64,000 nt of DNA from Roseicyclus sp. (lineage in GTDB: Bacteria; Pseudomonadota; Alphaproteobacteria; Rhodobacterales; Rhodobacteraceae): positions 62,001 through 126,000 of the forward strand of contig NZ_JAGYJN010000003.1 in NCBI RefSeq assembly GCF_018402035.1, read 5' to 3'. The position numbers and the translations under genes are program-made. Positions 28,542 to 38,697 of this stretch are shown piece after piece. The number at the start of each line of letters is the position of its first letter. The first letter of the stretch is position 1. The notes below the pieces were generated by a model. The model was not told where the DNA came from, made no database searches, and saw only the letters and a program-made list of their open reading frames with translations.

Positions 28542-29018
28542 ATGTGGCTTTTTCTTGCCTTTCTTCTGGTTCCGCTGGTCGAGATTGCGCTTTTTATCCA
28601 GATCGGCGGGCTGATCGGCCTATGGGCGACCTTGGCGATTGTGGTGTTGACGGCTGTTGCGGGCACGATGCTGGTAAAGTCACAGGGCGCCTTGGTCCTA
28701 TCGCGCCTGCGCGATAGCTTTCAAACCCTGCGCGACCCGACCGAACCCTTGGCCCATGGGGCGATGATCTTATTTTCCGGCGCGCTCTTGCTGACGCCGG
28801 GGTTTTTCACCGACACAGTCGGCTTTTTGCTTTTGGTGCCTGCGGTGCGGAGTTGGCTTTTGCGCGAGGTGGCGAAGCGGGTCACCTTTACGACGATGCA
28901 GATGGGCAATGGCCCGACACGGCCAAGCGATCCGCGCGATGATGTGATCGATGCGCAATATACGGTGGACGAGAACCCAGATCGCAACGGCCCCCCATCC
29001 CAGTGGACGAAGCATTGA
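28542..29018 (+). CDS. fxsA: FxsA family membrane protein
   Basis: A 158-residue FxsA-like protein with three to four hydrophobic segments (MWLFLAFLLVPLVEIALF; LWATLAIVVLTAVAGTML; LFSGALLLTPGFFTDTVGF), the last typical of the family, and a charged cytoplasmic tail. In E. coli FxsA overproduction relieves phage T7 exclusion; its normal role is unknown. The ATG at 28542 has GGGAGAG upstream. It is the first gene before secB. Confidence 0.88.
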   Translation: MWLFLAFLLVPLVEIALFIQIGGLIGLWATLAIVVLTAVAGTMLVKSQGALVLSRLRDSFQTLRDPTEPLAHGAMILFSGALLLTPGFFTDTVGFLLLVPAVRSWLLREVAKRVTFTTMQMGNGPTRPSDPRDDVIDAQYTVDENPDRNGPPSQWTKH

Positions 29019-29087
29019 GGCTGGCGGCTTGTGCTGTTAGACGATTGGGCAAATCCTGATGCCGATGTGAAAATTGGAGAGAAAGAT

Positions 29088-29600
29088 ATGTCCGAAACCA
29101 ATGGCAGTTCCGCCCCCCAAGCCACAGCTGGCACCGCCGAACAGCCAGTGATGCCGAAATTGCAGATCCTTGGCCAGTTTGTGCGGGATATGTCGTTTGA
29201 GAATATCGCGGCGCAAAGGTCGGTCAGCGCGCAGGTGCAGCCCGATATTCAGGTGCAGGTCGCACTTGATGCGCGCAAGCGCGAAGCCGAAGATCAGTAT
29301 GATGTGATCATGAAGCTGAAGATCGAAAGCAAGACGCGCGAAGAAACACCGCAGTCGATCTTTTTGCTCGAGCTGGAATATGGCGGCATTTTTAAGGTCG
29401 AGCATGTCAGCGCCGAACAGATGCATCCGTTCTTGCTGATCGAATGTCCGCGGATGCTGTTTCCCTTTGTGCGCCGGATCGTGTCGGATGTGACGCGCGA
29501 TGGTGGCTATCCGCCGCTTGGGCTTGATACCATCGACTTTCTGGCGCTTTACCGCCAGCAATTGGCCCAGCGCGCGATGGCGCAAAAAGCCGACGCGTGA
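29088..29600 (+). CDS. secB: SecB, protein-export chaperone
   Basis: Tetrameric chaperone that keeps precursor proteins unfolded and hands them to SecA. The 170-residue product has the conserved start of the fold (LGQFVRDMSFENI), a central region ELEYGGIFKVEHVSAEQMHP, and the C-terminal ECPRMLFPFVRRIVSDVTRDG. The start at 29088 is preceded by GGAGAG. It ends 4 bases before the convergent dnaQ. Part of the conserved origin-flank block secB-dnaQ-coaE-aroE-maf. Confidence 0.94.
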   Translation: MSETNGSSAPQATAGTAEQPVMPKLQILGQFVRDMSFENIAAQRSVSAQVQPDIQVQVALDARKREAEDQYDVIMKLKIESKTREETPQSIFLLELEYGGIFKVEHVSAEQMHPFLLIECPRMLFPFVRRIVSDVTRDGGYPPLGLDTIDFLALYRQQLAQRAMAQKADA

Positions 29601-29604
29601 TCGG

Positions 29605-30306
29605 TTAACGGGTTTTCAACCAGAGCGCGCCCTCGCCCAGCTCCGCGATCATCGCGGCATGGGTGGCGCGCTCTGTCTCGCTCAGGCGCGAGGGCAATGG
29701 GTTGCTGCGCGGCTGAGCGCGCCATGCGCCATCTACAGTTTTTGATCGATTGCGTGCCTGATCGGCACCCAAGCCGAAATCGGCCTGACGCCCGCCGGTC
29801 AGTTCAAGATAAACCTCTGCCAAAATCTCGGAATCAAGCAAGGCGCCATGCAGCGTACGGTTCGCATTATCGATGCCGAACCGGCGGCAAAGCGCATCAA
29901 GCGATGCGGGAGAGCCGGGAAAACGCCGGCGCGCGATCAAGAGCGTGTCAAGCGCGCGGTCATCTTGCAGCGCAGGCAGGCCGACCCAGGAAAGCTCGGC
30001 ATTGAGAAAGCGCATATCAAAGCTGGCATTATGGATGATCAGCCGCGCATCCCCGATAAAGGCAAGAAATGCTTGGGCGATATCAGCAAAACGCGGCTTA
30101 TCTGCCAAAAAGGCTTCGCTGATGCCATGAACCGCGAAAGCCTCGGGCGGCATGTCGCGTTCGGGGTGGATATATTGGTGATAGGTCTGGCCGGTGGGAA
30201 CTTGGTTCCACAACTCGACCGCGCCGATCTCGACAATGCGGTGGGCGGGCTTGTCAAAGGGATCAAGGCCGGTGGTTTCGGTATCGAGGACAATCTCACG
30301 CATCAT
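29605..30306 (-). CDS. dnaQ: DnaQ, DNA polymerase III epsilon subunit
   Basis: 3'-5' proofreading exonuclease of the replicative polymerase. The 233-residue protein has the Exo I motif [12 protein letters not shown], Exo [19 protein letters not shown], and Exo [20 protein letters not shown], the DEDDh set. Two adjacent ATGs (30306, 30303) are equally possible. It overlaps the coaE 3' end by 11 bases and is last in the leftward maf-aroE-coaE-dnaQ operon beside the origin. Confidence 0.94.
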   Translation of the reverse strand: MMREIVLDTETTGLDPFDKPAHRIVEIGAVELWNQVPTGQTYHQYIHPERDMPPEAFAVHGISEAFLADKPRFADIAQAFLAFIGDARLIIHNASFDMRFLNAELSWVGLPALQDDRALDTLLIARRRFPGSPASLDALCRRFGIDNANRTLHGALLDSEILAEVYLELTGGRQADFGLGADQARNRSKTVDGAWRAQPRSNPLPSRLSETERATHAAMIAELGEGALWLKTR

Positions 30307-30895
30307 CGGCCCCTTTGCCCGTCAGTGTCGCGATAAGTTTTGTCACATCGGCGCGGGTTTGTTCCAGCGTCTTTGTCGCGATGACATGATCGGCGCGGGC
30401 GCGTTTCTCAGGATCGGGCATTTGACGCGCGAGGATCTGAGCGAAAGCTGCATCGGTCATGCCGGGCCGCGCCATGACGCGGGCCGCTTGGGTTTCGGGA
30501 TCGGTCGTCACGACCAAGACAGCATCAAGCCATGCATCGGCACCGGTCTCAAACAACAGCGGGATATCAAGGACGACAAGGGGTTGGTCAGCATGGCGCG
30601 CGAGGAAGGCGGCCCTGTCTTGCGCGACCAGCGGATGGACGATTTTTTCCAGACGGTCCAAAAGGGTCGCGTCGGCCGCTATGGCGCGTTTCAAAGCGTC
30701 GCGGTTGATCATGCCGCCTTGCAGGGCGTCGGGGATGAGAGCGGCGACAGGTGCGACCGCCGTGCCGCCCCCCGCATAAAGCCGATGCACGGTTTCATCT
30801 GCATCCCAAACCGGGATACCCATCGCACGAAACATGGCCGCTGTCGTCGATTTACCCATCCCGATCGAGCCGGTAAGCCCAAGCTTGATGGTCAT
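30296..30895 (-). CDS. coaE: CoaE, dephospho-CoA kinase
   Basis: Phosphorylates dephospho-CoA at the 3' hydroxyl of ribose, the last step of coenzyme A synthesis. The 199-residue protein has the P-loop [18 protein letters not shown], the segment [12 protein letters not shown] and [12 protein letters not shown], all typical. It overlaps aroE by ATGA. Confidence 0.95.
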   Translation of the reverse strand: MTIKLGLTGSIGMGKSTTAAMFRAMGIPVWDADETVHRLYAGGGTAVAPVAALIPDALQGGMINRDALKRAIAADATLLDRLEKIVHPLVAQDRAAFLARHADQPLVVLDIPLLFETGADAWLDAVLVVTTDPETQAARVMARPGMTDAAFAQILARQMPDPEKRARADHVIATKTLEQTRADVTKLIATLTGKGADDA

Positions 30896-31728
30896 GGGGC
30901 CAAAACCGCCGCGCGGAGATCGTCATCAACCATCGGCGTATAGCCAAACCAGCGCTCAAAACCCGGCACGGCCTGATGCAGCAACATGCCCAGACCATCG
31001 ACGGTTTCACAGCCCATCTGGCGGGCTGTCGCCAAAAGCTCAGTCTCGAGCGGTTTATAGACGATATCGGTCACGACCGTGGGCGGGGTAAGGCGCGACA
31101 AATCGATGGTGAGGGGGGATTGCCCCTCCATGCCCAGTGAGGTGGTGTTGACGATCAGCGCGACGTCGCCAACCAGATCGGGGATGCGGGTCCAATCTTG
31201 GGTTTCGACGCGCGCGCCGAACTGATCCTTCAAAGCGTCGGCGCGCAGTCTGGTACGGTTGACCACCGTGACCTTTGGCGCGCCATCATTGATGAGCGCC
31301 GAGACGATGGCCTTGGCCGCACCGCCCGCACCGAGAACGAGGGCTGGCCCGGTGGCCGCCGTCCAGCCGGGTAGATTTTGGCGGATATTCGATAAGAAAC
31401 CAATTCCGTCAGTGTTATCAGCTTGGATCTGACCATTGCCAAGAAAGGTCAGTGTATTGGCGGCCCCAATGAGTGCTGCGCGGTCGCTGACTTGCGTCGC
31501 GAGCGAAAGGACAAATTCCTTGTGCGGGATGGTGATATTGACGCCGACAAAGCCCATTTCGGGCATGATGCGCAGCACATCGGCGAGGTTTTGATGCGTG
31601 ACATGCAGGGGCACATAATGCCCTTTCAGCCCATAACGCTTGAGCCAATGCCCATGCAGCCTTGGAGAAAGAGAATGCGCGATGGGATCACCGATCACAC
31701 CCGCCAACGGGATTTCGGGACGGGTCAT
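30892..31728 (-). CDS. aroE: AroE, shikimate dehydrogenase (NADP+)
   Basis: Reduces 3-dehydroshikimate in aromatic amino acid synthesis. The 278-residue product begins MTRPEIPLAGVIGDPIAHSLSP and contains the shikimate-binding VNITIPHKEF with the catalytic lysine, the second signature NTDGIGFLSNI, and GAGGAAKAIVSAL for nucleotide binding. The ATG at 31728 overlaps the maf stop (ATGA); upstream in-frame codons to 31881 are antisense-like sequence within maf. Confidence 0.95.
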   Translation of the reverse strand: MTRPEIPLAGVIGDPIAHSLSPRLHGHWLKRYGLKGHYVPLHVTHQNLADVLRIMPEMGFVGVNITIPHKEFVLSLATQVSDRAALIGAANTLTFLGNGQIQADNTDGIGFLSNIRQNLPGWTAATGPALVLGAGGAAKAIVSALINDGAPKVTVVNRTRLRADALKDQFGARVETQDWTRIPDLVGDVALIVNTTSLGMEGQSPLTIDLSRLTPPTVVTDIVYKPLETELLATARQMGCETVDGLGMLLHQAVPGFERWFGYTPMVDDDLRAAVLAP

Positions 31729-32345
31729 GTGAACCTCCAACCTCGCAGACGCAGATAAGAGCATAGTTCGAGCAAGGGAAGCCCCAGAACCGAGAACCAA
31801 TCCCCCTCGATCCGGGCAAAAAGACGCGCGCCAAGGACTTCGGCTTGATAGGCGCCAACGGATGTGGCGACCGCTGGCCAAGCCTGATCAAGATAGGCGG
31901 TGATTTCATCATCGCTTAGCTTGTGCATCGTCATGCGCGCCACGCCGACATGACGCCAGACAGGCTGCGCATCCTCATAGATGACGGCAGCGGCGTAGAG
32001 GTGATGCGTTTGTCCCGAGAGTTGGGAGAGGTGGCGATGCGCCTCGGCCCGGTCGTGGGGTTTAGAATAGATCGTGGATTTCAGCGCCAAGATCTGGTCG
32101 CATCCCAGGGTAAGCCCAGGTGCGCTTGCTTTGCGCGCTTTGAATTCGGCCAAGGTATCGGCGATATCGCGCGGGGCCGCCCCCTCGCTGATTAGGGCGT
32201 CGCGAATAGTGTCTTCATCGATTCGCACCGGCTGTCGAAGATGGGCGATGCCCGCGTTGCTGAGCATTTGGGCGCGGATCATCGATGCCGAGGCAAGCGT
32301 CAGACTGGGTTGGGGTGAAAGAATTCTGTCCATGACGCTGTGCAT
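31725..32345 (-). CDS. maf: Maf-like nucleotide pyrophosphatase
   Basis: Maf/YceF-family nucleoside triphosphate pyrophosphatase, acting on modified or non-canonical nucleotides. The 206-residue protein has TLASASMIRAQMLSNAGI near the start, the conserved GCDQILAL, and WPAVATSVGAYQAEVLGARL at the C-terminal third. M1 (32345) or M5 (32333) may be the start. It is the first gene leftward from the putative oriC, with an intergenic stretch of about 0.5 kb upstream. Confidence 0.9.
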   Translation of the reverse strand: MHSVMDRILSPQPSLTLASASMIRAQMLSNAGIAHLRQPVRIDEDTIRDALISEGAAPRDIADTLAEFKARKASAPGLTLGCDQILALKSTIYSKPHDRAEAHRHLSQLSGQTHHLYAAAVIYEDAQPVWRHVGVARMTMHKLSDDEITAYLDQAWPAVATSVGAYQAEVLGARLFARIEGDWFSVLGLPLLELCSYLRLRGWRFT

Positions 32346-32852
32346 AACCGAGGTGAGAACTGGCTGCCAATCTTGTTGGTGAATGCGACAGAGTTGCGAC
32401 AGCGTATGATGGGGGCCATATCGGTGCTTTCGCTCTGCACTTGTCCACGGTGATAAACCATCCAGCCACGAGATGTTTAGTGAGCACGACGTCGGCGTTA
32501 TGGGCTGATCTATCCACCTGAATATTGGTTGTTCAAAGTATTAAAGCTTTGTTTTTAAAGTGTTTTTATTAACTACGCGCGTTCTGTGGATGATTTGTGA
32601 ACAGATCATGCCATGTGTATGGCTGTGAGAAGAAAGGACAGAAAAGCTGCTTCTGCGGCTTACCAACTGGAACACTACAGCCACATCTTTTCTTAAATAT
32701 CTTATTTCTTAATTAGAAAATCACCATGCCGGGATCGCTTGACAGACGATGCCATGGGTCATAGCAGGTGATTTGTTCCCGTTCGGGATCGCTTTTCCAA
32801 ATGACATGACTGCGTGTTGACCGTGAAAGGTCAATCCATCTGTAGGATTTCC
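32346..32852. other. Putative chromosomal replication origin (oriC)
   Basis: A 507-base gene-free region between divergent maf and rho, clearly AT-richer than its surroundings. Bases 32521-32573 and 32680-32722 are nearly pure A/T. DnaA-box-like words are TTGTCCACG (32441), CTATCCACC (32510), TGTGGATGA (32585, reverse) and TGTGAACAG (32596, reverse), each imperfect against TTATCCACA. Three TTAA words are spaced exactly 14 bases apart (32541, 32555, 32569). In Caulobacter the origin lies between the maf-aroE-coaE-dnaQ-secB and rho-mnmE-mnmG-rsmG-parAB sides, and the same gene order flanks this gap. Function inferred from synteny and composition. Confidence 0.7.
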
Positions 32853-34124
32853 ATGACCGATATGACGTTGAAACTGGCCGATCTTAAGGTCAAATCGCCC
32901 AAAGACCTTCTGTCGATGGCGGAAGAGCTCGAGATTGAGAACGCCTCGACCATGCGCAAGGGCGAGATGATGTTCGAGATCCTTCGCGAACGCGCGGAGG
33001 AAGGTTGGGAAATCTCGGGCGACGGCGTGTTGGAAGTTTTGCAAGATGGGTTTGGGTTCTTGCGGTCGCCTGAAGCGAACTATTTGCCTGGTCCTGACGA
33101 TATTTATGTCTCGCCTGATATGATCAGACAGCACAGTTTGCGCACCGGTGATACGGTTGAAGGTGTGATGAATGCGCCGCGCGAAACCGAGCGTTATTTC
33201 GCCTTGGTCAAGGTAAAGCGGATCAACTTTGAAGATCCTGATCGTGCACGGCACAAGGTAGCTTTTGACAACCTGACGCCGCTTTACCCTGATGAGCGGC
33301 TGAAGATGGAGATCGAAGATCCGACGATCAAGGATCGTTCGGCACGGATCATCGATTTGGTGGCCCCGATTGGCAAAGGCCAACGGGCCTTGATCGTCGC
33401 ACCGCCACGCACAGGGAAAACGGTGCTGTTGCAGAATATCGCGCATTCGATCGAGGTTAATCACCCTGAGTGTTACCTGATCGTTTTGTTGATCGACGAG
33501 CGCCCCGAGGAAGTGACTGACATGCAGCGCAGTGTGAAGGGTGAGGTGATCTCTTCTACCTTCGATGAACCCGCGACGCGCCACGTTGCGGTCGCTGAGA
33601 TGGTGATCGAAAAGGCCAAGCGACTGGTCGAGCATAAGCGCGATGTTGTCATTTTGCTCGACTCGATCACGCGTCTTGGCCGTGCGTTCAACACGGTCGT
33701 GCCGTCGTCGGGCAAGGTGTTGACAGGCGGTGTCGATGCGAATGCTTTGCAGCGGCCGAAACGCTTTTTCGGTGCTGCGCGGAATATCGAGGAAGGTGGA
33801 TCGCTGACCATTATCGCGACCGCGTTGATCGATACGGGTAGCCGGATGGATGAAGTGATCTTTGAAGAATTCAAGGGCACTGGCAACTCGGAGTTGGTTC
33901 TGGATCGTAAGGTTGCCGACAAACGTGTCTTCCCGGCGATGGATATTCTGAAATCCGGTACCCGGAAGGAAGATCTGTTGGTTGATAAGGTCGATCTGCA
34001 AAAAACCTATGTCCTGCGGCGGATCTTGAACCCAATGGGAACGACGGATGCGATCGAATTCCTTATCTCGAAGTTGAAGCAGACCAAGAGTAACTCTGAG
34101 TTTTTCGACTCGATGAACGCGTAA
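32853..34124 (+). CDS. rho: Rho, transcription termination factor
   Basis: Hexameric RNA helicase that terminates transcription. The 423-residue protein has the N-terminal region [20 protein letters not shown], the RNA-binding cold-shock-like segment [20 protein letters not shown], Walker [17 protein letters not shown], the Q-loop region and Walker [22 protein letters not shown] lies 5 bases before the ATG at 32853; an ATG 9 bases later is also possible. The first gene to the right of the putative origin. Third-position A/T appears commoner than in the photosynthesis genes. Confidence 0.96.
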   Translation: MTDMTLKLADLKVKSPKDLLSMAEELEIENASTMRKGEMMFEILRERAEEGWEISGDGVLEVLQDGFGFLRSPEANYLPGPDDIYVSPDMIRQHSLRTGDTVEGVMNAPRETERYFALVKVKRINFEDPDRARHKVAFDNLTPLYPDERLKMEIEDPTIKDRSARIIDLVAPIGKGQRALIVAPPRTGKTVLLQNIAHSIEVNHPECYLIVLLIDERPEEVTDMQRSVKGEVISSTFDEPATRHVAVAEMVIEKAKRLVEHKRDVVILLDSITRLGRAFNTVVPSSGKVLTGGVDANALQRPKRFFGAARNIEEGGSLTIIATALIDTGSRMDEVIFEEFKGTGNSELVLDRKVADKRVFPAMDILKSGTRKEDLLVDKVDLQKTYVLRRILNPMGTTDAIEFLISKLKQTKSNSEFFDSMNA

Positions 34125-34134
34125 GGGGCAGGCG

Positions 34135-35418
34135 ATGCATACGATCTTTGCCCTGGCGACAGCCCGGGGAAAATCGGGCGTCGCTGTTATCCGTATCTCT
34201 GGGCCTGCTGCGCATGAGATTGGCAGTGGGCTAGCCGGGTCTTTACCGCAGGCAGGTCAAGCTGGCTTGCGGGTTTTGCGCAATGCTACTGGCGCGGTTC
34301 TGGACCAAGCATTGGTTTTACGGTTTGATGAACCTCGTAGTTTTACGGGCGAGGATGTTGTTGAGCTGCAGCTGCATGGCAGTATTGCGGTGATCCGCGC
34401 TATCGAGGCGGCGATCTCTGGCACAGGTTTGGCGCGCATGGCCGAAGCTGGTGAGTTCACACGCCGCGCGTTGTTGAATGGCAATCTTGATTTGGCTCAG
34501 GTGGAGGGTCTTTCTGATCTCATCGCGGCTGAGACGGAGGCGCAGCGCAGACAAGCACAAGAGCTTTTCTCGGGCGCGATGCGTGGTTTTGCAGATATGT
34601 GCCGTCATGATTTGGTACGGGCGACGGCCTTGATTGAAGCGACGATAGACTTCGCGGATGAAGATGTGCCGGTGGATGTATCGCCCGAGGTGGGTGCTTT
34701 AATCGATAAGGTGATTAGTCGGATCGCCGAGCAGTTAGGTGGATATCAAGCGGCAGAGCGGATTCGTAGTGGGTTTGAGGTGGCGATCATTGGTCCACCA
34801 AATGCTGGAAAATCGACACTTATCAATAAGATAGCGGGTCGAGATATTGCGATAACATCGGAGTTTGCTGGGACGACACGCGATGTTTTGGAGGTTCGCA
34901 TCGATCTTAATGGGCTACCGGTCACCTTTCTTGATACCGCCGGGCTGCGGGAGTCTGATGACGTCATAGAGCGCATCGGTGTTGCGCGTGCACGGAGCCG
35001 TGCAAGTGGCGCGGACTTACGCATTTTGCTGATCGACGGGTTGCAGGCGCAAGGTGATTTTGACCCCGGTATCGCCGTCGATCTACGGTATATGACGAAA
35101 TCCGATGTGACGGGTTCAGGCATCTCTGCAGTGAATGGGGACGGCATTGATCAGCTTTTGGCTGATGTCTCGCGCATTTTGATGGATCGGGTATCGGGTG
35201 CGACACTTGCGTCTCATGAACGGCATCGACAGGCGCTTGAGAGGGCACATGCGTTGATGATGGTTGGGAGATCTTGCTTTATCGAGGGCAGCGTTGGGGC
35301 AGAGATTTTGGCGCTGCATCTGCGCGATGCAGTCGGTGCGCTTGACTCGTTGATTGGCCGGGTAGATGTAGAGGCCGTTCTGGGCGAAATTTTCGCGCAG
35401 TTCTGCATTGGCAAGTGA
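34135..35418 (+). CDS. mnmE: MnmE, tRNA modification GTPase
   Basis: GTPase that, with MnmG, makes the 5-carboxymethylaminomethyl modification on U34 of certain tRNAs. The 427-residue product has the N-terminal tetrahydrofolate domain (FALATARGKSGVAVIRISG), the G1 site IGPPNAGKSTLINKI, G3 DTAGLRESDDVIE, and ends FCIGK, the invariant C-terminal motif with the functional cysteine. It lies 10 bases after rho and 3 bases before mnmG. Confidence 0.95.
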   Translation: MHTIFALATARGKSGVAVIRISGPAAHEIGSGLAGSLPQAGQAGLRVLRNATGAVLDQALVLRFDEPRSFTGEDVVELQLHGSIAVIRAIEAAISGTGLARMAEAGEFTRRALLNGNLDLAQVEGLSDLIAAETEAQRRQAQELFSGAMRGFADMCRHDLVRATALIEATIDFADEDVPVDVSPEVGALIDKVISRIAEQLGGYQAAERIRSGFEVAIIGPPNAGKSTLINKIAGRDIAITSEFAGTTRDVLEVRIDLNGLPVTFLDTAGLRESDDVIERIGVARARSRASGADLRILLIDGLQAQGDFDPGIAVDLRYMTKSDVTGSGISAVNGDGIDQLLADVSRILMDRVSGATLASHERHRQALERAHALMMVGRSCFIEGSVGAEILALHLRDAVGALDSLIGRVDVEAVLGEIFAQFCIGK

Positions 35419-35421
35419 AGG

Positions 35422-37296
35422 GTGTTTCACGTGAAACATGATGCATTCGACGTCGTTGTCATCGGTGGTGGGCATGCCGGCGCGGAAGCCGCCCATGCAG
35501 CGGCGCGTGCTGGCGCCATAACGGCCTTGGTGACGATGCGGAAAGATACCATCGGCGTGATGTCTTGTAACCCGGCGATTGGTGGGCTTGGTAAAGGCCA
35601 CCTTGTGCGGGAGATTGATGCGATGGGCGGCATTATGGGGTTGGCCGCCGATATGTCCGGCATTCAGTTTCGGTTGCTTAATCGCCGCAAGGGCCCTGCT
35701 GTGCGCGGCCCGCGGACGCAATCGGATCGGGCGCTATACAAAGCTGCCATACAGTTTTTCCTCGCAGCGCAAGAAGGCCTGACAGTCATCGAGGGTGAGG
35801 TGGCTGATCTCGTCTTGGCAGATGGTCGGATTGCGGGGGTTGAGCTTTCAGATGGCGCAATTATTCCTGCGGGTAGTGTTGTTTTGACGACCGGCACGTT
35901 CTTGAACGGGGTTATCCATATTGGGGATCAAAAGACTGCCGGTGGGCGAATGGGCGATAGACCATCCGTACGACTGGCGGATCGCCTGCGCGCTCTCGAT
36001 CTTCCTTTGGGTCGGTTGAAAACGGGAACGCCGCCACGGTTGCGTGCATCTTCCATCGCTTGGGAAAAGCTGGAAATGCAGCAGGCGGATGATGAGCCCG
36101 CGCTGTTTTCTTTTCTGTCGGATCGGCCGCATGTGCGCCAGATTGCTTGTGGCATCACGTATACAAACCAACAAACTCACGACATCATAAATGACAACCT
36201 CTCTCGTTCTGCGATGTATGGTGGGCATATCGAGGGCATCGGGCCGCGATATTGCCCGTCGATTGAAGATAAGGTCGTCCGCTTTGCTGATAAGGCATCG
36301 CATCAGATCTTTCTTGAGCCTGAGGGATTAGATTGTGACACTGTTTATCCAAACGGGATCTCAACATCGCTGCCGGAAGATGTTCAGCGTTCGTATGTGC
36401 ATTCTATCGTCGGTCTTGAGAAAGCTGAGATTTTGCAGCCCGGCTATGCGATTGAGTATGATTTCGTTGACCCACAGAACCTTGATCCGAGCTTACAACT
36501 TCGCGCGATACCGGGTCTTTTCCTTGCTGGTCAGATAAATGGCACAACCGGCTATGAAGAGGCAGCGGCGCAAGGGCTTATGGCGGGATTGAACGCAGCG
36601 CTACGCGCGCGCAACAGCCGGAGTGTTATCTTGTCCCGTGCGCAGGCCTATATCGGTGTGATGATTGATGATTTGGTCACGCGTGGCGTTGCAGAACCTT
36701 ACCGCATGTTCACGTCTCGCGCCGAGTACCGGCTGTCGCTACGTGCGGATAACGCAGATCAGCGGTTGACGGAGATGGCTGGCGCCCTGGGCCTTATCAC
36801 GCAAGAACGTCAGCAAAGGTTCGCTGTAAAGATGGATGATCTTGCGTTGGGGCGTGGGTTTTTGGAAGCATCATTGTTTACGCCGCGCGAAGCGGCAGAG
36901 GCGGGTATCGCGATCAGTCAGGATGGGCAGCGGCGCAGTGGCATGGATTTGCTCGCATTTCCGGACGTTGATCTGGCGCACATGGATGTCCTTATTCCGG
37001 CCTTTTCGCAGTGCACACCCGCCACACGGGAACAGTTGGCGACTGAAGCGCTTTACAAGACCTATGTCGCCCGCCAACAGCGTGATGTGTCGGCAATGCT
37101 GCGGGATGAGGCGCAGCAAATTCCATCTCACATCGACTACAGCGATATCGGTGGACTTTCGAATGAGCTAAAGGGCAAACTCCAGCGCGTGCGTCCTGTC
37201 ACAGTGGCTCAAGCTGCTCGGATCGACGGCATGACGCCTGCAGCGCTGGCGCTCATTCTCTCGCGTATTCGTCAAGACGAACGACGCAGCGCATGA
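35422..37296 (+). CDS. mnmG: MnmG, FAD-dependent tRNA modification enzyme
   Basis: FAD enzyme and partner of MnmE. The 624-residue protein has the dinucleotide motif [20 protein letters not shown], the family signatures [15 protein letters not shown] and [16 protein letters not shown]. The start is GTG at 35422 ([11 protein letters not shown]); residues 1-6 are encoded by a complete parS palindrome, an arrangement often seen in alphaproteobacterial mnmG. No other start fits before the FAD motif. It overlaps rsmG by ATGA. Confidence 0.95.
   Translation: MFHVKHDAFDVVVIGGGHAGAEAAHAAARAGAITALVTMRKDTIGVMSCNPAIGGLGKGHLVREIDAMGGIMGLAADMSGIQFRLLNRRKGPAVRGPRTQSDRALYKAAIQFFLAAQEGLTVIEGEVADLVLADGRIAGVELSDGAIIPAGSVVLTTGTFLNGVIHIGDQKTAGGRMGDRPSVRLADRLRALDLPLGRLKTGTPPRLRASSIAWEKLEMQQADDEPALFSFLSDRPHVRQIACGITYTNQQTHDIINDNLSRSAMYGGHIEGIGPRYCPSIEDKVVRFADKASHQIFLEPEGLDCDTVYPNGISTSLPEDVQRSYVHSIVGLEKAEILQPGYAIEYDFVDPQNLDPSLQLRAIPGLFLAGQINGTTGYEEAAAQGLMAGLNAALRARNSRSVILSRAQAYIGVMIDDLVTRGVAEPYRMFTSRAEYRLSLRADNADQRLTEMAGALGLITQERQQRFAVKMDDLALGRGFLEASLFTPREAAEAGIAISQDGQRRSGMDLLAFPDVDLAHMDVLIPAFSQCTPATREQLATEALYKTYVARQQRDVSAMLRDEAQQIPSHIDYSDIGGLSNELKGKLQRVRPVTVAQAARIDGMTPAALALILSRIRQDERRSA
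35423..35438. promoter_or_regulatory. parS site 1 (ParB binding), at mnmG start
   Basis: A perfect 16-base TGTTTCACGTGAAACA palindrome, the consensus parS. It begins at the second base of the mnmG GTG start codon and lies about 3.3 kb upstream of parB and 2.6 kb from the putative origin. ParB nucleates here and ParA segregates the origin. Confidence 0.95.
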
Positions 37297-37919
37297 CAGA
37301 GGATGAGGCAAAGGCAACCATTGCGTCGATTGTTTCACGTGAAACACTAGAAAGGCTGACAATTTTTGCGAAGCTCCTGATCAAGTGGCAGGCAAAGATT
37401 AACCTTGTTTCGCCAAGTACAATCCCAGCCTTGTGGACGCGCCACATGCTGGATTCAGCCCAGTTGGTGCAGTACATCCCTGCAAATGCATCACGATGGC
37501 TTGATCTGGGGAGTGGCGGCGGTTTCCCTGGCCTTGTTTGTGCGGCGATTGCGCATGATCATCATCCGTCACTGCAGATAGCATTGGTCGAATCCGATCA
37601 ACGCAAGGCCGCGTTCCTGCGCGAGGCGGCGCGGCAGATGGGGATTTCTGTCGCGGTCCATGGTTGCCGTATCGCTGATCTGCCCCCTCACAGGGCAGAT
37701 GTCATATCTGCCCGTGCTTTGGCGCCGTTACAAATTCTGTTAGACATGGCGTGTATTCACCTTGCTACAAGCGGTATATGCCTGTTTCAAAAAGGTGCAC
37801 GCTATGATGTAGAGTGCGAGGCTGCGAAACAGACATGGCAATTCATTTATGACATGATACCCAGTGTCACTGATGAAGCAGCAGTTGTGCTTAGGATCAA
37901 AGAGTTACGTCATGTTTGA
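37293..37919 (+). CDS. rsmG: RsmG, 16S rRNA (guanine-N7) methyltransferase
   Basis: Methylates G527 of 16S rRNA. The 208-residue product has the SAM motif [18 protein letters not shown] and [19 protein letters not shown], with the later [14 protein letters not shown] typical of GidB. It is coupled to mnmG (ATGA) and overlaps parA by eight bases. Codons 13-18 (near [10 protein letters not shown]) include a parS palindrome. Confidence 0.94.
   Translation: MTEDEAKATIASIVSRETLERLTIFAKLLIKWQAKINLVSPSTIPALWTRHMLDSAQLVQYIPANASRWLDLGSGGGFPGLVCAAIAHDHHPSLQIALVESDQRKAAFLREAARQMGISVAVHGCRIADLPPHRADVISARALAPLQILLDMACIHLATSGICLFQKGARYDVECEAAKQTWQFIYDMIPSVTDEAAVVLRIKELRHV
37331..37346. promoter_or_regulatory. 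parS site 2, within rsmG
   Basis: A second perfect TGTTTCACGTGAAACA, 1.9 kb from site 1, in the 5' coding part of rsmG. The encoded residues (VSRET) are also those seen at the third site, so the DNA element dictates the peptide. Confidence 0.95.
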
Positions 37920-38697
37920 GCAACGCAGTGCCCGGATAATCGCAATTACAAATCAGAAGGGCGGTGTCGGAAAGACTACCACCGCGATCAATCTTGGTGC
38001 AGCGCTAGCCGCGCTTGGACAGCGGGTATTGATCATCGACCTTGATCCTCAAGGGAATGCATCAACTGGTCTTGGCGTGTCGGCAAAGGATCGTGGCACG
38101 ACCACATATGAACTTCTACATGAAGAGGTTGCGCTCGCTGCGATCATACGGCCAACAGCGACAGATGGCTTACATCTCGCGCCCGCGACCACCGACCTTA
38201 GTTCAACCGACGTTGCGCTAGGCGATCAAGAGAACCGTGTTTTTCTTTTGAAAGACGCTTTGGCTGGCAACGCGCTTGCAGCCTATGATTACGTGTTGAT
38301 CGATAGCCCGCCCTCGCTCAGCCTTTTAACGGTCAACGCGCTTGTCGCAAGCGATGCTGTTCTGGTTCCCCTTCAAGCAGAGTTCTTCGCACTCGAAGGT
38401 CTCTCACAGCTCATGCTCACGATCCGCGATGTGCGCGAAACCGCTAATCCGAATTTGCGGATCGAAGGCATCGTCCTAACTATGTTCGACCAACGTAACA
38501 ACTTAAGCCAACAGGTCGAGGATGACGCCCGCGCCACATTGGGCGAATTGGTGTTTCAGACGCGGATACCTAGAAATGTACGCTTAAGCGAGGCGCCGTC
38601 CTATGGGCTTCCAGCCTTGATTTATGATCCATCCTCCAAAGGAAGCCAAGCTTATCAAGATCTTGCAGCCGAGCTTTTGGCGCGTGGACAAAAATGA
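37912..38697 (+). CDS. parA: ParA, chromosome partition ATPase
   Basis: Deviant-Walker ATPase that pulls ParB-parS complexes apart. The 261-residue product has IIAITNQKGGVGKTTTAINLG, the switch DLDPQGNASTGLG and DYVLIDSPPSLSLLTVNAL. The ATG at 37912 (MFEQRSARI) overlaps the rsmG 3' end; upstream in-frame codons to 37864 lie inside rsmG. It overlaps parB-region codons by four bases. Confidence 0.95.
   Translation: MFEQRSARIIAITNQKGGVGKTTTAINLGAALAALGQRVLIIDLDPQGNASTGLGVSAKDRGTTTYELLHEEVALAAIIRPTATDGLHLAPATTDLSSTDVALGDQENRVFLLKDALAGNALAAYDYVLIDSPPSLSLLTVNALVASDAVLVPLQAEFFALEGLSQLMLTIRDVRETANPNLRIEGIVLTMFDQRNNLSQQVEDDARATLGELVFQTRIPRNVRLSEAPSYGLPALIYDPSSKGSQAYQDLAAELLARGQK

Noticed and set aside
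32384..32402. Direct repeat TGCGACAG in the origin region
   Set aside because: Two copies 11 bases apart, too short and common to assign an origin-specific role.
32541..32572. Possible CtrA sites in the putative origin
   Set aside because: Spacing is TTAA-N10-TTAA, not the required N7; kept as an unexplained regular pattern instead.
32721..34001. 426-codon minus-strand frame opposite rho
   Set aside because: Antisense to a conserved Rho protein with no start-site or family support.
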